Virus record (IMG/VR): IMGVR_UViG_3300012359_000039
Coordinates: 1-35,095 of that record
From: a virus
Length of the DNA stretch: 35,095 nucleotides
Strand: one strand, 5' to 3'
In this document: one piece after another, positions 33,101 to 35,095 of the stretch
How the letters are laid out: each line of letters opens with the position of its first letter
Position numbering within the stretch: position 1 is the stretch's first letter
Made by a program: the position numbers and the translations under genes
The notes under the pieces: model-generated
Seen by the model: the letters and a program-made list of their open reading frames with translations, nothing else
Told to the model about the DNA's origin: nothing
Databases searched by the model: none

Positions 33101-35095
33101 CTAGCGCGGCGTGACGCCCGGCGGGTAGATCCGGCCGCCGCCCTTGACGTGCGCGCCGAGGTACTCGGCGAGCTGGCGGCCGATGTCGCGGCCGTTCCCG
33201 GCGGGCGCGTGGATGACGACGGCGCCCGGCTGGAAGATGACCGTGGTGCCGGCGGCCGCGCCGACGGGCTCGGGGCGGCCGGTCCGGTTGCCGGCCAGCG
33301 AGATCCCGGGGGGCAGGTACCGGGCGGTCCGGCCGGCGTCGTCGTACCAGTTGAACGCCATCTCGTGCGCCCACGCCCGGGACGGGCTGCCGTACCGGCC
33401 GCGGATGTAGTCCTCGCCCCAGTTGACCTGCGGTCCCATCGCGGCCTGGCCGCCCTGTGACGGCAGCCACGCCGCCCGCGGCATCTTGGTGTAGGGCAGC
33501 GCCTGCGGAATGCCGGTGGCCCCGGAGCCGGCGTTGTACGCGAACCTGTTCCAGCCCGACTCCCTGTTCCACAGGGAAAGGAGGCTGGGCCCGTCGTAGG
33601 CCGGGCTCCAGCCGTACATGCCGAACCGGGAGAGTGCGTAGGCCTGCGCGGCGCGCGCGTCTCCCGAGACCGGGCCGCCGCCCGCGCCCGCGGCGCCCTG
33701 GGCCGCCCTGGCCGCGGCCTGCGCGGCGCGCATCGCGGCCAGCGCGGCGTTCGCCGTGGCGCTGGCGAGGGCTCCCAGCGTCGCGTCCAGCCGGCCGCCC
33801 GTCCACGGCGGCAGGCCCTTCACGGCCCCGGACCAGGACCCGGCGACGCCGCCTGCCGCGAACCCCGGGATGAGGCCGCGCAGGTGGTCGACGAGGCCCG
33901 CGTCCACCATCGGGACGGGGACGATGAGCTCGCCGCGCTGCGCGGCGATCAGCTGGTCGTCGACGCCGCGGCGGCCGCCCGTGATGTACAGGCCCGCGGC
34001 CGCCCCGGTGGAGGTGGGGGCGGCGCCGATGTTCTGCGGGCCGTGCGCGACCCCCGGCGTGATCGTGGTGCCGGTCACCGACCACTGGCCGGACCCGGTG
34101 ACGTGGATCGCGGTGGCGATGAATTTCTCCAGGCTGAGCTTGTTCAGCCACGTGACGAGTGTCCGGACTTCCTGCCAGTACTGCTTGTTCGTGGTCTTGG
34201 CCGAGTCCAGCAGCGGCAGCCCGTTCCGGATGGCGGTCATGGCGGCGTCGACGCCGTGGCCGGACTTGTACGCCTGGACGGCCTGGCTGGCCAGGCCGGC
34301 GATGTAGGTGTTGGCCGCGGAGAAGCTGTTCCGCTGCGCCTGGGTCTGCAGCCCGACCGCGCCGCCGGAGGCCTTCAGCGCGGTGTGCAGCGCGGCGGCG
34401 TCGTTGGCCGAGGTCACCAGGGAGTTGCCGTAGGCCAGCTGCGCGGCCAGCGCGCTGTCCTGCGCGTTCATCAGGTTCGCGGTGGCCGTCGCGGCGGCCT
34501 GGACCCACTGGGCGTAGGACTGCGCCGCGGGCCACGCGCCCCTGAACGCCGCGGCCCCCGCGGCCACCGCGGTCCCGGTCCTGCCCGCGGAGCTCCCGGC
34601 GCCGTCCAGGGCCTTCTGCAGCGCCGCGGCGCCCTTGACGCCGGGGAACATCTGCGCGAACGCCTGCTCGGCGGCGTGCCCGAGCTTGCCCAGCCAGCCG
34701 GTGCTGTGCGAGACGGCGTCGGCCTGCTGGTGCTCCCACGCGACGGCCGCGGTGGTGGCGCCGGTGAGCTTGAGGATCGCGGTGGTGTCCTTCAGGAACC
34801 CGTCGGCTAGCGGCTGGAGCTGGGTGAGCAGCGGCGGCAGGTCGTCGGCCAGCTGCACGAACAGGTTGCCGAGCAGCTTGACGTCGGGCCCGGCACGGTC
34901 GGCCATGAACCCGAAAAACCGCTGCCACGTCCCGGAGGCGAACTCGGCGTCGATCTGGCCGAGCAGCCCGCCGAGCGCCTTCCCGGTGGCCTGCGCGACC
35001 GGCTGCACGTCGTGCATCAGGTGCCCGGCGAGCTGGATGCCCTTGCCGAACACGGCCAGGACCTCGGGCTGCAGCTGCTGCTCGAACTGGTGGTA
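33101..35095 (-). CDS. Tail tape measure protein with lytic transglycosylase domain (5' end outside window)
   Basis: Open at the right edge, so at least 664 codons; the frame is open upstream of a GTG at 35053. Most is Ala-rich helix as in tape measure proteins (AAVAWEHQQADAVSHSTGWL). A hydrophobic patch (GLIPGFAAGGVAGSW) precedes a C-terminal SLT-type lysozyme domain: LWNRESGWNRFAYN with the catalytic Glu at about 33560, then GIPQALPYTKM and WGEDYIRGRYGSP. The tape measure sets tail length and the muralytic domain helps DNA cross the cell wall. Confidence 0.9.
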   Translation of the reverse strand, partial: YHQFEQQLQPEVLAVFGKGIQLAGHLMHDVQPVAQATGKALGGLLGQIDAEFASGTWQRFFGFMADRAGPDVKLLGNLFVQLADDLPPLLTQLQPLADGFLKDTTAILKLTGATTAAVAWEHQQADAVSHSTGWLGKLGHAAEQAFAQMFPGVKGAAALQKALDGAGSSAGRTGTAVAAGAAAFRGAWPAAQSYAQWVQAAATATANLMNAQDSALAAQLAYGNSLVTSANDAAALHTALKASGGAVGLQTQAQRNSFSAANTYIAGLASQAVQAYKSGHGVDAAMTAIRNGLPLLDSAKTTNKQYWQEVRTLVTWLNKLSLEKFIATAIHVTGSGQWSVTGTTITPGVAHGPQNIGAAPTSTGAAAGLYITGGRRGVDDQLIAAQRGELIVPVPMVDAGLVDHLRGLIPGFAAGGVAGSWSGAVKGLPPWTGGRLDATLGALASATANAALAAMRAAQAAARAAQGAAGAGGGPVSGDARAAQAYALSRFGMYGWSPAYDGPSLLSLWNRESGWNRFAYNAGSGATGIPQALPYTKMPRAAWLPSQGGQAAMGPQVNWGEDYIRGRYGSPSRAWAHEMAFNWYDDAGRTARYLPPGISLAGNRTGRPEPVGAAAGTTVIFQPGAVVIHAPAGNGRDIGRQLAEYLGAHVKGGGRIYPPGVTPR

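Noticed and set aside
33884-34810. Plus-strand frames opposite the tape measure gene
   Set aside because: They are low-complexity Gly/Arg/Val-rich shadows; the minus frame carries the transglycosylase motif.
1-35095. tRNA, rRNA or tmRNA genes
   Set aside because: No cloverleaf-like segment or CCA-ending acceptor was recognised by eye; a dedicated scan could still find a divergent one.

Overview
This is a very GC-rich, tightly packed window typical of a temperate phage or phage-plasmid of a high-GC actinobacterium (Streptomyces/Frankia-like; the host cannot be fixed from the sequence). Evidence is the G/C-saturated wobble positions, chains of genes joined by GTGA/ATGA/TGATG overlaps, a WhiB-like protein, a DUF2637 membrane protein, an actinomycete TraB/FtsK-type translocase, a DUF1906-type lysin and a siphovirus-style tape measure protein.

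Layout. (1) 0.2-8.4 kb, minus strand: about 25 very small genes, mostly of unknown function, with an HNH nuclease of the terminase-neighbour type at the left edge and a secreted 283-aa protein at 3.0-3.9 kb. (2) 7.6-13.3 kb, minus strand: a module resembling actinomycete conjugative elements (DUF2637 protein, endonuclease VII-like protein, 712-aa FtsK/TraB translocase, several small membrane proteins, WhiB-like protein). (3) 13.5-16.9 kb: a Pif-like HTH-Nudix protein, a GIY-YIG-like protein, two divergent DNA-binding regulators around an operator/promoter (a likely lysogeny switch), and an HNH-AP2 nuclease. (4) 17.0-24.6 kb, plus strand: a translationally coupled early operon. It holds a recombination-type protein and a replication initiator whose own coding sequence contains palindromic iterons followed by A+T-rich DNA (a lambda O-like origin candidate), then a G39P-like loader candidate. 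(5) 24.6-27.8 kb: tyrosine integrase with a companion gene, excisionase-like HTH protein and phage adenine methyltransferase. (6) 27.8-35.1 kb, minus strand: lysis cassette (holin-like, lysin, membrane proteins) and tail genes up to a tape measure protein cut by the window edge. Two plus-strand genes (HNH nuclease; DUF6221-like protein) sit inside this module.

The minus-strand genes run off the left edge next to a terminase-type HNH gene and enter from the right edge as tail genes, while the integrase lies in the middle. A circular or circularly permuted phage genome, missing terminase/head genes here, explains this better than an integrated prophage, where int would sit at one end. The features most worth a second look are the initiator-embedded origin, the conjugation-type module beside phage tail and lysis genes, the palindrome/direct-repeat cluster beside the translocase gene, a Nudix box lacking two key glutamates, a conserved remnant of a second integrase, and reading-frame breaks in two or three small genes.
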